A DNA stretch of 64,000 bases from Annulohypoxylon bovei var. microspora (taxonomy: Eukaryota; Ascomycota; Sordariomycetes; Xylariales; Hypoxylaceae), in NCBI GenBank assembly GCA_022836615.1, contig MU405278.1:6492-70491 (forward strand), read 5' to 3'. Under the pieces are notes generated by a model that saw only the letters and a list, made by a program, of their open reading frames with translations, was not told the DNA's origin and made no database searches. A program made the translations under genes and the position numbers. Numbering within the stretch: position 1 is the stretch's first letter; each line of letters begins with the position of its first letter. Shown one piece after another: positions 43,970 through 57,100 of this stretch.

Positions 43970-46900
43970 TGTGGTGGCGAGAGATGGGAGTGAAACTTAA
44001 TACGTAAGTGATCAATTCCGTCCTATTCGATCTGGTATATTGACTCTAGAAAGCAGGAAAGAAGTTAACAAACTGGTTCTCTCTCTTTGATTCTAAGTGG
44101 AACTGCAAGTGCGGAAGGGAAAAAAAGACCATTTTGGACTTCAAACATTCGGAGCTGAGAGACACAGGGTACATGTAGGATTTGGTGCAAACCACCAACC
44201 AGTCCTTCGGAAGTGGGATTTGACATGGTCATTCTATTTTCCCCCGCCTCTTTTCTTACCTTGTCGCGATTGAATTATCTCTCAAGTGCGAGATTTCAAG
44301 ATCACGAATGCGAAACCAATAAGTGTTGGCAAAAGATTGGGAGATCCGGATTGCAAAAATGACGAGCGGCGTTTGACTGCAATGACGAGAAATGGAAGAT
44401 TGGAATTACTTACTCAAAATTCTTGTGAGGTGCGGTGGTGCGGTAACTGTGCGTTGCTCCTCTACTGAGAAGCTCCCACCAGTCAGTTCCCTTTTTTTCT
44501 AGCCCGGACCCCTTGAAATCTGCATTCGATTTTCGGTACAAAGCTAAGGATGTACCTCTGAGCTGTTACCCAACTAAACTCTGTAGAGGCCTACAACCCA
44601 AGTGGGTTCAAGTGGGTACTTTGAATTGAGTTTTGGAGGGGCGCTAGACCATGTTACGTACGGGGATACGCTATCACGCCAAAACTTTTGGGGCGATCCT
44701 GATAGTGCCGGTCAGCAGCCGGAGGGTTTTGGTTGTACAGATACCCCAACATCAACACCCACCGCCAGTGTCAAACGCAGAACCAGGTACCTACATGTAC
44801 CGAATGGACGGAACATCCGATATTTCACTATCACTACATCTATTGACACGGGCAACTCAACCATAGGTATCATCCGCGTGCCTCCACTTATACTTGGCTT
44901 CATGTCTCTATTGGAGGATTTGGATATTGAAGCTGACACCTTCAGATCATGGCTTTTGCTATCGCTTCAGCGAATCTGCCTAGGTCCAGGTAATCCAGCT
45001 TACTGAAGCAGCAAGTCAGTCGTCAGCTAGTTTACCTGGGTAGTATGCAGCATTACTATCGTTACCTTCGGTCGGATCTTGCTTATTACATCCTCATATC
45101 GAACCCGCTCCGATCCTGATCTATTATTGGCAGATTCATGCTTATCGTTCGGTGTTTTGAGACCAAGGATCTGTCAGCATTATCCCTAGGCTCCATTGCT
45201 AGTGCAAGTCCATATGGAAATGGATAGAAATATACAGCCTGAGCTGAGAGAAAGAGAGAGCCCCGAATACTAGGTATGCGCGGAGTAATTGATGGTGCGA
45301 GCGTGCGCAGGACTCACTTGGCCGGCCTTAAGATGTCGCACAAGGCGAAACATCCGCGTCTGTCAGTCAGCTCCGGAGTTGGTCATTGGGGACTATCCGG
45401 CAAAAAATATGTCAATATGCAGATTGACAGGCCTGGTAGTCTCTGGTTGTCAATTCTCCGGATACGGTTGGCCGACCGGAGGGGTGCAGTAGATCCCGTT
45501 CAAGTGAAGGGGGGAATCTGTACCCCTAAAGGTTCTCACGGCCTTGCCGTTGCCGCCTTGCAGGTTTGATATTGTTTCATTAGGTATTTTCGATAGTCGT
45601 CGTCGACTATTTGAATGTTCATATATCTATTTCCCTTTTTGAGTATGGCGGCAATCCATATATTATCCATTATCGATACATCCACACATCCACACACACC
45701 ACACCTTTTGCTGATACGGAAGGAGGATGGAGAAGATCGATCCAACTTGACGTTGAGTGATTAGGTGAGATGGAGTGGATGAGACGAAGACGTTACCAAG
45801 TCCATGGAGGGGCACGAAGGTGGATGTTAAGGTCCGAAGTATCAGTACAACAATTATGGGGACCTCAATTAGCGGGGACGGGAACATCAGCTAAGTACCG
45901 TTATGTACCCGATGCCGAGTGCTCTCCTTGGTGGGATGGACTTATTCGGATTCTTTTTACTCAACCAGCAAATCCCCAGTCGCCAACACAAGCAGGATCG
46001 TGCAGGATCAACAGGGCAGTCCAGGCGAGCGGAAGCCAAAAGAAGCCAAAAGTGTACCAATTGAAACCAACAAGGGAACACCGACAAAATAGCTTGCAGC
46101 CGTCAACGCTGGGCGAAGAAAAGGGGTACAATTCAACATATCATAAAATTTACCCCAACTAATCCGATCGAAACGAGACCGTTTTTTTTTCCCGCCGGAC
46201 ATTCTGTGGGCACAATACGTCGCGACAGCAACCACACAAATTAACCTACATACCTGTATCTCTTGTCCACAACGGAAAAGACGAAAAAAGAGAGAAAAGG
46301 GAGAATTTCACGATACAAAATAGCATCACAGGTACGTACCTACTAAAAATTACTAAGTTTATTTAAGCAGTGTTTGCATGTACCTTCTTGCCCAGCAACA
46401 GTGACGGCCGCATCTTCTAATCCTTGTCGGCCTCTACCTGCCCTACCCACTATCTGCTAAATCGAACCTTTTTTGCTGGTGGTGGCAGAAGGTGGGTCGG
46501 CCCTGCGTCAATCGAGCTGGGCTCACTTTCCGACCTGAGAAAAATAATCCCCAGCGTCGTCAAAGCTCACTAAACTATTCCCCTCTTATTCCTCCCACTT
46601 CACTTACAATTCCCCATACCGCATTTTCTTGAGATAGCCTCTCGTTATTAACTTCGTGGCCTTAATCTCATCTAATACTTGTGCAGTTCCCTGGTGCAAG
46701 CAGAAGTCAAAACGACGGTTGATTGAATTTACCAACTGTCAATCCTGAGGTACTGAGGTATGTAGGGTCTTTGCAACACTCCCTTCCCATATTGCAAGCA
46801 TTTTCCTTGAGTTGGGTTTGTATAGCATCCAACAATATCAGCTCGATCATGGGTAGTCGGATTCAATTGGTTTTGTTCAGCTTCGGAGCTGACGAGCCTC

Positions 46901-47153
46901 CGTGAATCATCGGATCCTTCAAAACACGGTGGTGGGTTGGTGCGGTTTGTCTTTCTGAAGATTACTAGGAAAGCCAACACACAGCCCTCAGCCGGTTTAT
47001 TGATTCGCCCAAATTGTTCCCACTCTATTTGACCTGTCTTGCGAAACTAAACTTCTCCATGGGTTGTGTCAGAAATCAAGTTCCAGTGATGTTCCTAAGC
47101 TAACCTCAGCTACCAAATCTTTAGAGAAAGTCCACGAAATTCACACAATCACG
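43970..47153. other. Shared acl1/acl2 divergent promoter region, 3.2 kb
   Basis: Bidirectional intergenic region between the two ATP-citrate lyase genes. It likely includes long 5' leaders of both. Open frames here (44602-45006 and others) start at non-ATG codons or have no recognisable content and are not called. No RNA gene or transposon is seen. AAGCCAAAAG is repeated near 46030-46050. Confidence 0.55.
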
Positions 47154-49197
47154 ATGTCTTCCAACGGTGTCAACGGCGCCACGAGCGGCGGATTGTCTGC
47201 TAACGACAACATCACCCGCTTCGCTGCTCCCAGCCGACCCCTAAGCCCTCTCCCCGCGCATGCGCTATTCAACAACAAGACGAGATGCTTCGTCTACGGT
47301 CTACAGAACCGAGCAGTCCAGGGCATGTTGGATTTCGACTTCATCTGCAAGAGACCTACACCCTCGGTTGCTGGCATCATCTACACATTCGGTGGCCAGT
47401 TCGTTAGCAAGATGTACTGGGGAACGAGCGAGACTCTCCTACCTGTTTACCAGGAGACAGCCAAGGCGGTGGGGAAGCACCCCGATGTTGATGTAGTAGT
47501 CAACTTTGCTTCTTCGCGAAGTGTCTACAGCTCCACCATGGAGTTGATGCAATTCCCTCAGATCAAGACCATCGCTATTATCGCGGAAGGTGTCCCTGAG
47601 CGAGTAAGCAAGCCTCTTGAATTACGATAGCAATGAATTTTTAATACTTACATGTAAATAGCGTGCACGAGAAATCGCCTATGTCGCTCGACAAAAGGGT
47701 GTCACCATTATTGGCCCGGCCACCGTTGGTGGTATCAAGCCCGGTAGCTTCAAGATTGGTAACACTGGCGGTATGATGGACAACATTGTTGCCTCCAAGC
47801 TCTACCGCAAGGGTTCCGTCGGCTATGTCTCCAAGTCCGGTGGTATGTCCAACGAGTTGAACAACATCATCTCCCAGACTACCGACGGTGTCTACGAGGG
47901 TATTGCCATTGGTGGTGACAGATATCCTGGAACCACCTTCATCGACCACATGCTCAGGTATCAGCAAGATTCCGAATGCAAGATTCTTCTGCTATTAGGT
48001 GAAGTTGGTGGTGTCGAAGAATACAAGGTCATCGATGCCGTGAAACAAGGCATCATCACCAAGCCAATTGTTGCTTGGGCTATCGGTACTTGCGCAAGCA
48101 TGTTCAAGACCGAGGTCCAGTTCGGTCACGCTGGTTCCTTCGCCAACTCTCAACTTGAGACTGCTGCCATGAAGAACAAGCAAATGAAGGAGGCGGGTTT
48201 CCACGTCCCTGACACATTTGAGGATCTCCCTCAGGTCCTTGAGGCCGTCTACAAGAAGCTCGTCCAGGAGAAGACCATTGTCCCTCAACCCGAGCCCGTT
48301 GTGCCTAAGATTCCCATCGACTACTCGTGGGCCCAGGAGCTTGGTCTTATCCGAAAGCCCGCCGCCTTCATCTCCACTATTTCTGATGACCGTGGCCAGG
48401 AACTTCTCTACGCCGGTATGCCTATCTCCGATGTTTTCAAGGAGGATATCGGCATCGGTGGTGTCATGTCTCTCCTGTGGTTCCGTCGTCGTCTGCCTGA
48501 CTACGCCTCTAAGTTCTTAGAGATGGTACTCATGCTCACTGCCGACCACGGTCCTGCCGTTTCTGGTGCCATGAACACTATCATCACCACCCGTGCCGGC
48601 AAGGATCTTATCAGCTCCCTGGTTTCCGGTCTCCTCACCATCGGTTCTCGATTCGGTGGTGCTCTTGACGGTGCCGCCGAGGAATTCTCCAAGGCTGCTG
48701 ACAACGGCCTCAGCCCCCGTGAATTCGTTGACACTATGCGCAAGCAGAACAAACTCATCCCCGGTATTGGTCACCGTATCAAGTCCCGGAATAACCCGGA
48801 TCTCCGTGTAGAGCTTGTCAAGGAGTATGTCTTGGCCAGATTCCCCAGCCACAAGCTTCTCGACTACGCATTGGCAGTCGAGACGGTAACCACCTCCAAG
48901 AAGGACAACCTTATCCTAAACGTTGATGGTTGCATTGCTGTCTGCTTCGTCGATCTGATGAGGAACTGCGGCGCATTCAGCCCCGAGGAGGCTGAAGACT
49001 ACATGAAGATGGGTGTTCTAAACGGTCTCTTCGTCTTAGGTCGCAGCATTGGTCTAATCGCCCATTACCTCGACCAGAAGAGACTACGTACTAGCTTGTA
49101 CAGACATCCTTGGGATGACATCACTTACCTGCTACCCACTCTAGCCAAGACGGGACCTGTGGGTGAGAGCAGAGTAGAAGTTTCCGTGGGTAAATAA
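47154..49197 (+). CDS. acl1: ATP-citrate lyase subunit 1 (large, citrate-synthase-like), 2 exons, 661 aa
   Basis: Catalytic partner of acl2; corresponds to the C-terminal part of animal ATP-citrate lyase. Exons 47154-47603 and 47662-49197 join in phase 0 (GVPER/RAREIAYV) over a 58-nt intron (GTAAGC...AATAG). The first 45 residues are a Ser/Asn-rich leader. A succinyl-CoA-synthetase-alpha-like domain follows, with VGGIKPGSFKIGNTGG and the autophosphorylated His near residue 306 in QFGHAGSFAN. The last 270 residues are a citrate-synthase-like (CCL) domain with SRFGGALDGAA and PGIGHRIKSRNNPD. Strong codon bias in the domains suggests high expression. The ATG at 47154 is the first that gives the family N-terminus; the upstream in-frame extension is leader-like. 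Identity is firm. Confidence 0.97.
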
Positions 49198-50045
49198 ATA
49201 GCTATGGAATTCCGGGGCGTACTTTAGAGGCATTTTATCACGATTTTCCCCAGAAAGGGGTTGGACGTGAATGTACTTGATGTTGGGCCAGAGCGGTGGT
49301 AACCTTTAGAGAGTTAGTTGTATTGCCTGGTTTGTATGAGAAGATTTAACATCGAATCCAATAGACCCGGGGAGGGACATGTTTCGAGCAAATTAACAAC
49401 CGTATGAACTCATTTCTAATTTCTCCGTGCCTTGTATTCTAAAATTGACGACTCGTGATGGTTTTCCTAAAACGTAAAATTACATAGGTACCTACATACC
49501 TACCTACCTATCCCTGTGAAGATCTTGATTATGTAATGATACTTTCACCTGGCTCTGTCATTCAATAGGCTGTTAGGTAAGCCAAAAATCCGCCCGCGGT
49601 CCCACTTAAAAATTGTTTGAGCTTCGGATCCGTAGAAAATCGAAACCGCAGACGACGTCGAATAGAGCTACAGACTCTAAAGCGCTTGAGCATCTGCTCA
49701 TCAGGACGTGGTATGTATGTACTATTTATTATCAAGCGTCTACCATACCTCCAATGGTCTCTCGGGGAACTACCAAGCCAATTTTCCGGCACTCCTTGCT
49801 TTTACAAATTCGCAAGCCCTTAACTAACGAATTGCGCCTAGTCAATTCAGACAATTTACGCGGAATTGGACGGCACAACACTGCTTCCTCTAGTCGACCG
49901 GGCGGACATCCTATCTACACCTTACAATTCCACTCCAGCAGGTAGTGATCTTCTCGCCCGCTTGCCTACCTAGGTACTTAGCCCGCCGAACCCGGTACCG
50001 ACCCATCGAACCACACAACCACAAACCCGAGAGCACGAATCCAAG
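49198..50045. other. Intergenic, 0.85 kb
   Basis: 3' flank of acl1 and promoter of the uL30m gene. It contains TACC/GTAC tetranucleotide repeats at 49484-49512. Open frames near 49.6-49.9 kb overlap each other and are not supported. Confidence 0.5.
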
Positions 50046-50306
50046 ATGTCCTTCTTCCGCATAACGCTCCACCGCTCTGCCATCGGGCTCCCGCGGCGCA
50101 CGAACGGCGTGCTGGCGGCCCTCGGCCTGCGCAAGCGCGACCAGACCGTCTTCCAGGCCGTGTCCCCGCAGTCGGCCGGTATGATCCTCAAGGTCAAGGA
50201 GCTCGTCAAGGTGTCCGAGGTCGACCGCGCGCTGACGCCCAAGGAGATGCGCGACGAGAGGAAGTCTGTGCCCGGGTACTGGATCGAGAGGCCGGTGCCT
50301 AGGTGA
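50046..50306 (+). CDS. mrpl33: Mitochondrial large-subunit ribosomal protein uL30m (L33 in yeast), 86 aa
   Basis: Short single-exon gene for the L30-type protein of the mitochondrial 54S subunit. The hallmark is FFRITLHRSAIGLPRRTNGVL, the L30 N-terminal strand with the conserved RS-IG-P pattern, followed by LGLRKRDQTVFQ and MILKVKELVKVSEV. The full fold fits in about 60 residues; the C-terminal 25 residues are the fungal extension. Basic composition fits rRNA binding. No separate cleavable presequence is obvious, as in other fungal members. The start is placed at the only ATG directly before the fold. Confidence 0.9.
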   Translation: MSFFRITLHRSAIGLPRRTNGVLAALGLRKRDQTVFQAVSPQSAGMILKVKELVKVSEVDRALTPKEMRDERKSVPGYWIERPVPR

Positions 50307-53300
50307 AGAGTGCGATTGTAGCAGCCCTAGAGGAGATTACTTGAGGATGTTGGGATGCTGAGGGATTTACGACTGGTCGTCGAGATGATCGAAACGATAC
50401 GCTGATGGATGGGGCTACGGGTAGATGAATGTAGGCGAGGTGCGTGGATTGCGAGGTTTACGAGCCTGGAATCTATCTACTACCGCCGCTCCCCAGAATT
50501 GTCTAGGAGGACTCATGGACATCCATCCATCCAGCCTAGCATATGAACTCCTTTTGAGGTCATATAACGTGCAGTTAATGCGCAATCAATACTGTAAAAA
50601 ATTTACCTACGTACAGTACATCTCTTACCTGCTCAGCAAGGAGCTGGCCAGTACGGATACAACGGACTTTCTCCAAGGTTGACATCAAGATGGGTCGATC
50701 AAAGTTCGAGACCCAGAACATGGATTCCCGAAATCGTAGACGAGTTTATGGCATAGCTCCGACATTGTTCTCCTGGACGTTCGTAGTGACTTACTAGAAG
50801 GCGTCTTTACCTTGCTCTAGAACAGCCATCAGCTAGCTGTCCAGTAAACAACACAGCACAGCAGCATATAAACCTACCAAATTCAGCATTAAAGTTCTGT
50901 ATTTATGACTGTCAATTGAGTACCTAGGTAGGTAGGTATCTAATCTAGGTACGCATAAGACCATCAATAGTAGCCAGGATTTAACATACTCCCAGCTGAA
51001 GTAGCTGTAGTCCGCGTTGAGGCTAATTAAGGGATAACTCGTTCAAATTACCCCTGAACATGTCCATAAAATATGTCATGATCAATGATGATACCGCAGT
51101 AATAATGTGAGACCACTTATTACACTACACCAGCCTTCGATTAATTATAATTTCACCTTTTGAACTCAACTCCCTTCGATACTTACAAGGGTGTTGATAC
51201 TACCTGCAGATAGAGGCACCAAAAGGGGCAGTTCGATCAATTCTCGGTGTACGCGTCAGCATGTTGAAGGGTAGCAATAAAAGGTACACAGAACATCATG
51301 TACTCCTACTAGTGAGCCCTTTCCCATATACAATTCATAGAGCTCTAGTTGTACGCGTTGAGTTCCAATATTGTGTGATGTCCCAATTGTTGATAGTAAG
51401 GATGTCAGCAGGACGCGGTAGAATAGCAAACTGGGTAACTCGCTCTCATCCCTCTCAATTTATCAGTACTATATCTACCTACTAGGTAGTATAGTAGATT
51501 CAGTGTAATAAACAGCTTTGAATACAAGATGTACCTATGTATCTGCTGTTTTGAAAATACCCTTTCAACTCGTGCTTTCCATGAAAGCTGTGGATTACTC
51601 AGTGTAGTGTGATCAGGTATAGGAGCAATTAACAATTTAACATAAACTTTTTCGAACCTAATTAGATATTTGGTCATCACCTATAATGTAGGTATCCAAC
51701 ATCTTTGTTTTCTCTTGGATACTCATTCGTTGCTTCCGGGTGTCTCTGTGTATATACACACCTACCTGCTACCCGGCTATTACCTTGCAACTTAGACCAA
51801 CACACTTATATCAGATACATGATTTAATTCGGCATTTGACGAGCTGTTGACACACTACATATACACCGTCTGTAAATGTAACAAGTATCTAGATGTAGGA
51901 AATTTCTATAAATATCTTGGAATGAGGCTTAAATTTATCTACATATGCTTGTGGTCTCTGACAATCTATGTGAAAGAGTACTTTCCATGGTAACATAAAC
52001 AATGAACCATCATTCACATCACAGGTCTGTTGATTCGCAATGTCTTCTTTATGTATCATCATCTGGTACTTACCTAGGATGTAATCCAGTCTCCCGTCTT
52101 GCCCCATAGAGGGCATGATCTTAACTGGATATATGTGTACCTATCCTAGAATCCAACAATTTCATAGGTACATGCCTTGAGTTTCCATGACCACCTCGCA
52201 GCTACCACCGGTAACTTTGAGTATCTATATTCCTGCTGATCACGTACATTCATACATCTTCTTGACTCATCTTCACGTCAACTGATCACTTCCCAAAATA
52301 TTAGCTCCCCTTTCAGTTAGCGTAGCGATACCTCCATCAACAGGTTCTTACGCTAAGACTAGGTATGTACCTAACTAGCAGCAAAGCCCCTATCACACGT
52401 ACCTACCTACCTACCTACCTACCTACCTAGATATTTTCATCGTCTTTCACTGCCCACGCGTGACGTCACTTTGCTCGAGTTCTAACGCGCCTGTGAGAAT
52501 TACAAGTATATTGGAAAGCTTTCAGGAAGGAACGGCGAGCGACTAACGCGTCAGGGGCACCTCAATAGGAATCGCGTCAGGCACGGGCCTAGGTACCATA
52601 CCCAATAGTTCACCATACCTATATTCTTCTATCAGACTGAACATTAACTCACATCCTTTCCCATGTATCTTTCATCTTTTCTTCACGACCCTTTGGAGGG
52701 GTTTCTACCTCTTGTATCGTGTCCTAAAATCCTGTTTTCTTCTCACATCTCCTCGGCGTTTCTACATGCCATGGGCAACAACATACCCAGATCTTCACGA
52801 CCAAGCCGGTACTTGAGTTTGAGGGACGCGACTGCTAAATCGGCGAACTACCTTCCCAAAGAATAGAGTTGCGGATCCGAAACTTTAATTTAATTTGAAG
52901 TCATCACGGTATTTGACCCTGCTCCTCCCCTATAATCGCCGAACCTTCCTGCCATCGCCGACCCTTTCAGCAGTCATCTATCGCCGCGACTGCCATAATT
53001 ACCCCTATTCACAGGAACGCGCCTCCTGAATTGGTATAAACTGACTCATCATGAGATCCTCTACACACATTCTGAAGAAAGCTCCCACTTGAATCCTTCT
53101 CTATCTACCTACTTAAATAAGTAGTCATGTCTCTTCCCCAACTCAACCTTTCTTCCTTTTCCTCTTCATCTTTTCCCCCCAGCCTCTCCCTCTCAAGGTA
53201 ACCTTCAAGGCACCCAAGGCAAGTCCTTCTTCCTCTTGTATGATATCCTACAACTACTAGGTAAGTCAAGCCCATGTTCTACACCCTTCTACCTACATAT

Positions 53301-54497
53301 TAGGATATTTCCATGAGTTATCTCTCTAGGGCTATCAACCCTAAGGGTTTCTTTTCCTTAAATACACACATTCCTCAAATTCTACTCACCTCATTCTTTC
53401 TTATTCTGTATATTATCTTTACCTTCAACATCATGACCTTCTCCCCAATATCCTTCCTTCTAGGACCTGATCTGCTTGACTAACTGGGGTAATCTTGCTC
53501 CAGCCTCTCCAATCCCTTAGAAACACCTTTTTCATCAGGTTCTACAAGTAGAACTTGCTTTTGACCAAACCAGAACAGCACCACAACCACATTTACCGCA
53601 TTTATGTTATTTCTACGTGATCTGAGATCGACGTAATGGTAAGGATCAATCCGTCAGCGTCTACATGAATCGACTATAGAATGCTGACGTGGCGTCTAGA
53701 TCCCAACGGATACCACAACTCCAGAATTCCCAAAGGAGTCTGTGTGTTACTTATTGAGGTACGTGAACAGCAGATTGATTTCATATTTCCAGAAGCCTGA
53801 GTAAGTTGTACACTGCGTTTTTCCCCGGTCGCTTCACATTATCTCTTGTTATCCCCAAGGACACACTGTCATCATAATACCACACCAGGATATTACCTCA
53901 GTCATAACCTTTCCCCACCGTATAGCTAACCAGAATAACAGAGCATGGTGAATCCGACATCAAGATGATCTTTCAACGTCTTAGTCGACAGCCATGGTCA
54001 TTAGTGGCAGTTTCGAGCAATACGCAGCCAAGCATTAACCAATCTCAGTCGTCGAACTCAATTGAAGAAGGAAGATAATTTCTTTCTCCAAGGTACGGGC
54101 AATGTCCAGGTGAGAGTCAACACTACAAGAAACTCATTGCGTGTCTAACAATTGCCACTCCTTGAGCCTACAGGCGAACTTTAACTTCATCAACCTGCAA
54201 TAGCTCTATTTGATTTACACTCCCTGAATGTCTACACCTTACCTGTCTCATCTCAACAATAAAATACAGTTCACACTCGCCCTTGATTCACACTCTACCT
54301 TGCTATATTCTCAGCTCTCTTCAGTTCCACCCTTATGGTACCTGTTACGCTCGCCTCATCGTCATTGACGTTCCCTTTGCCTCCCTTTTCTCTTCAGCGA
54401 CATACTCGAAGATACCGCGATTCACTTCGATGACATACACAGTGAGAGAGGTTTTGTTCAGTACCACAACGAGAATGAGACTGAGCGGTGCGAGCTA
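50307..54497. other. Gene-poor region, left part
   Basis: More than 4 kb without a supported coding gene. It contains a perfect tetranucleotide array at 52400-52430 and, around 53033-53220, a TATA-like GGTATAAACT followed by an ATG at 53127 and a GTAACC donor-like site. This looks like a gene start, but I cannot extend it into a convincing product. Short intron-like GT...CTAAC...AG stretches recur on the plus strand near 54.1 kb. No transposon coding sequence is seen. Confidence 0.5.
52400..52430. repeat. Tetranucleotide array (TACC)n
   Basis: About seven uninterrupted copies of TACC/ACCT. Shorter runs of the same unit occur at 441-467, 31739-31751, 49484-49512 and 59642-59661, nearly all intergenic or intronic. 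Confidence 0.85.
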
Positions 54498-54957
54498 ATG
54501 GAGTCTCAGCCCCATCCCCATGGGAAGGCATGCAGTAATGCAATATGTCGCTGTTGTTATAAGAGGAGTATCGTGAATTCATTTGATTCCCCTCTCCTAT
54601 ACTTCATCAATCCAGATCTCATTCATCATACTCCACAAGAATGCAGTACCAGTCCATGTTTGCCCTGTTGCAGTCAATGCCGCGGTAATGGGCTGTGTTT
54701 ACTCCGTACGTACTTGTCCAAGCATATTGTTTAACTAACAACCTGTTCTGAACGCTGATGTCTCTAGAAGGGCTATACATGCTGTGGTGGTCAGCTTTTG
54801 GCAATTCCTATTACCTTCGAAATGATAATGGCAAGGGCAAGGGGTAAGCATTATCTATCATTTTGTTTGAATAACTGACCTTAATACCAGCCTCATTACA
54901 GACAAGCCTACCACCTCACTGCAAGCCAGGAAGCAGTGGGTGAGGCGTCACCACTGA
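54498..54957 (+). CDS. Candidate small Cys-rich protein, 3 exons, 116 aa (tentative)
   Basis: A possible gene found by splice logic. Exons 54498-54705, 54768-54843 and 54891-54957 join without frame break to 117 codons including stop. Intron 1 (62 nt) has GTACGT, TAACTAAC and TCTAG; intron 2 (47 nt) has GTAAGC, CTGAC and CCAG. Both are well-formed fungal introns. The product has a Cys-rich centre (CSTSPCLPCCSQCRGNGLC) but no signal peptide, and the N-terminal part has no pattern I know. I recognise no family. It lies in a region with many intron-like fragments, so it may be a decayed gene remnant rather than an active gene. Confidence 0.3.
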
Positions 54958-55015
54958 ACTGGCCTAGCCAGGTGGCAAGATGACGTTTCAAGGAGATTTT
55001 CATACCGATTCTATT

Positions 55016-55044
55016 GCGTCCTGAGTAACGACGTTAAACTGCTC
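55016..55044. repeat. Dispersed short repeat, copy A
   Basis: Begins GCGTCCTGAGT and ends GACGTTAAACTGCTC. Copy B differs only in the middle (AACG versus CAAG). On the minus strand both read EQFNV-TQDA in one frame. Confidence 0.7.
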
Positions 55045-55697
55045 ACTGAGCGCTCAAATATGACGTACTAACTGCCGCTGTGTGCTCCTGGTAATTCATC
55101 GGTGGTGTAATTACCTACTCTCCATGTGCGTGGAGTAGAACCTCCGAAGTTGACCTTTGTCATCGGCATTGGTATTGATCGTGAGGCATGCCATACCCAC
55201 AAGACAGGTGAGTTTTCCATTCCATTCATTCCTACAAGTCTACAGCGAAAGCTAATCCCATTGAACTAGTTCAAGTGCAATCGGCGGTGCAATTGCACCA
55301 TTTACTAATGATCTCGTCAATTCTAACCTGCACAGGTTAAGCAGCAGCCTGGTCTTAAAACCCAACAACTTCGTAGGCACTGCTAATTTCAATGGTTGAG
55401 AGCTTCCCGTGATCTGGGGTTCGACTTTGCTCAAGGGGGTAGAGCTTAAGGAATCGAACCTGTTCTATGTAAGTCCCTAGACCTCTTCAATCCATGCCGT
55501 GGGGCGAAGAACCTTACTGACACCGAGGTTCAGAGCAGGTTGATGCGAGCTGCAGCTCAATCGTTCGGAATCGTCAAATCGTATTCCCCTTGCTGAAGTA
55601 CTCTGGCCACAGGTGGCCACTACTTTGCCAAGACACCATGACGGATCTATCTTCGAAGAATGATTGAGATGAGAGTGCACTCATTTCAACTTCCAAT

Positions 55698-55726
55698 GCG
55701 TCCTGAGTCAAGACGTTAAACTGCTC
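55698..55726. repeat. Dispersed short repeat, copy B
   Basis: Same motif as copy A, 682 bases downstream, preceded by CCAAT. The minus-strand frame through it is open for about 66 codons. Confidence 0.7.
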
Positions 55727-56248
55727 CGAAGCGATGCTTCGTGGACCTTGGAATTCCCTGGAATACTTCGGCATGCTGAAGGAGCTTGAGCCTATAAGAG
55801 TTCACTGGGTAGCGCACAGCTATGTGTCGGATAAACCACTAGACCAAAAGGAAGGTATTAATTATGAAATCATAATCTTATCTTATATCTGACACTATGC
55901 TAGTGCCGCTCAAGGGCTGGGCCCCCACTTATTAGTTCTTCATAACTTGGGAAAGTTAACTGGAGAATTGTGAACAGGTATATGATGTTTCTCTTGAGAC
56001 CGTTGCATCGTCTTTTACGAACGCAACGGTCATTCGACCGCCTACCTTACAAAAAGGTGTAGGGAGACGAGCATCACCTACTATCCATCTCCGATAGATA
56101 GTGATGAATGGGCAGTTCAGCGGCGAGTAATACTTTCCCACCGCAGATGTCGCTTAGGGGACATTCGAAATATCTAAGAAACCTATCACTGGAACGGAGA
56201 ATCTAGGGTTTTCACAATGCGAACGTGACACCTCTCTAGGTGACCAAT

Positions 56249-56277
56249 GCGTCCTAAGCAAGACGGTAAAAGGCTTC
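56249..56277. repeat. Dispersed short repeat, copy C (diverged)
   Basis: Shares CCAATGCGTCCT with copy B and AAGACG-TAAA further in, then diverges. It lies 551 bases after copy B. Confidence 0.5.
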
Positions 56278-57100
56278 CAATTGGACTTGAGGTCTCGCCC
56301 GGTTCGGCTGAGGCCATTGTACCAATCCGGTCTCGATGTACTCGGGTACATTCTCGGTGCCACAACGGACACCCCCAACAGTGTCCGCGATCGGGACATA
56401 TGGATGGAGTACCACGTTGTAGTTCTATCTAGATACCCTCGGGTTGTTGATCGCATGGAATAATTATCCATGCTTACGCATTCGAGACTCGGTCGACCTA
56501 CAACACGATCAACTAATTGACACACAGTCAATATTCCCTTTCCAAAGTATCACGGCACTAACAATCCCTAATCGAGTACTACTGATCGATGTTTGTCGGC
56601 CATTCAATGCATGTGTTGTCATGCTGGACTGGGTTGGGTGAAGACTCTTGATTCCTCTAATGATGGAATTGATGGGGGGAATTTAAGGAGAGCTTCACGG
56701 TGGTCTCTTTCGTCTTCCTCAACACTATGAGGAGAGTCACAAGATGATGCCCGCAACTCAGTGACGACATTTGAAAGCACTCGGAATAGTTGATGTCAGC
56801 GACAACTCAACTTCTATTGATTTCAATCAATGGGAAGTTGTAGACGAAGCGGCACATAAGTAGCCCTTCTCAATAAGAGTAAGTGAGTTCATCACAGCAA
56901 GTTTCATCGCAATGTATACTGACACCGTATATCTACTAGGGACCCCTTGTGTTGAATCGGTTTCCTACAATGCTCCTTTTCATTCGACGTCGACATTCGA
57001 CGTCGACATAATATACCGACCCAACAATTTGGAGATCACAGGTCCAACATACCTGCCTACTACGAGCGTGGACCGAAACATGGTGCACCTCCTACTGCTT

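Noticed and set aside
44602..45006. 134-codon plus-strand frame between acl2 and acl1
   Set aside because: Starts at GTG, no ATG supports it, and no domain or splice structure is evident; probably promoter or leader DNA.
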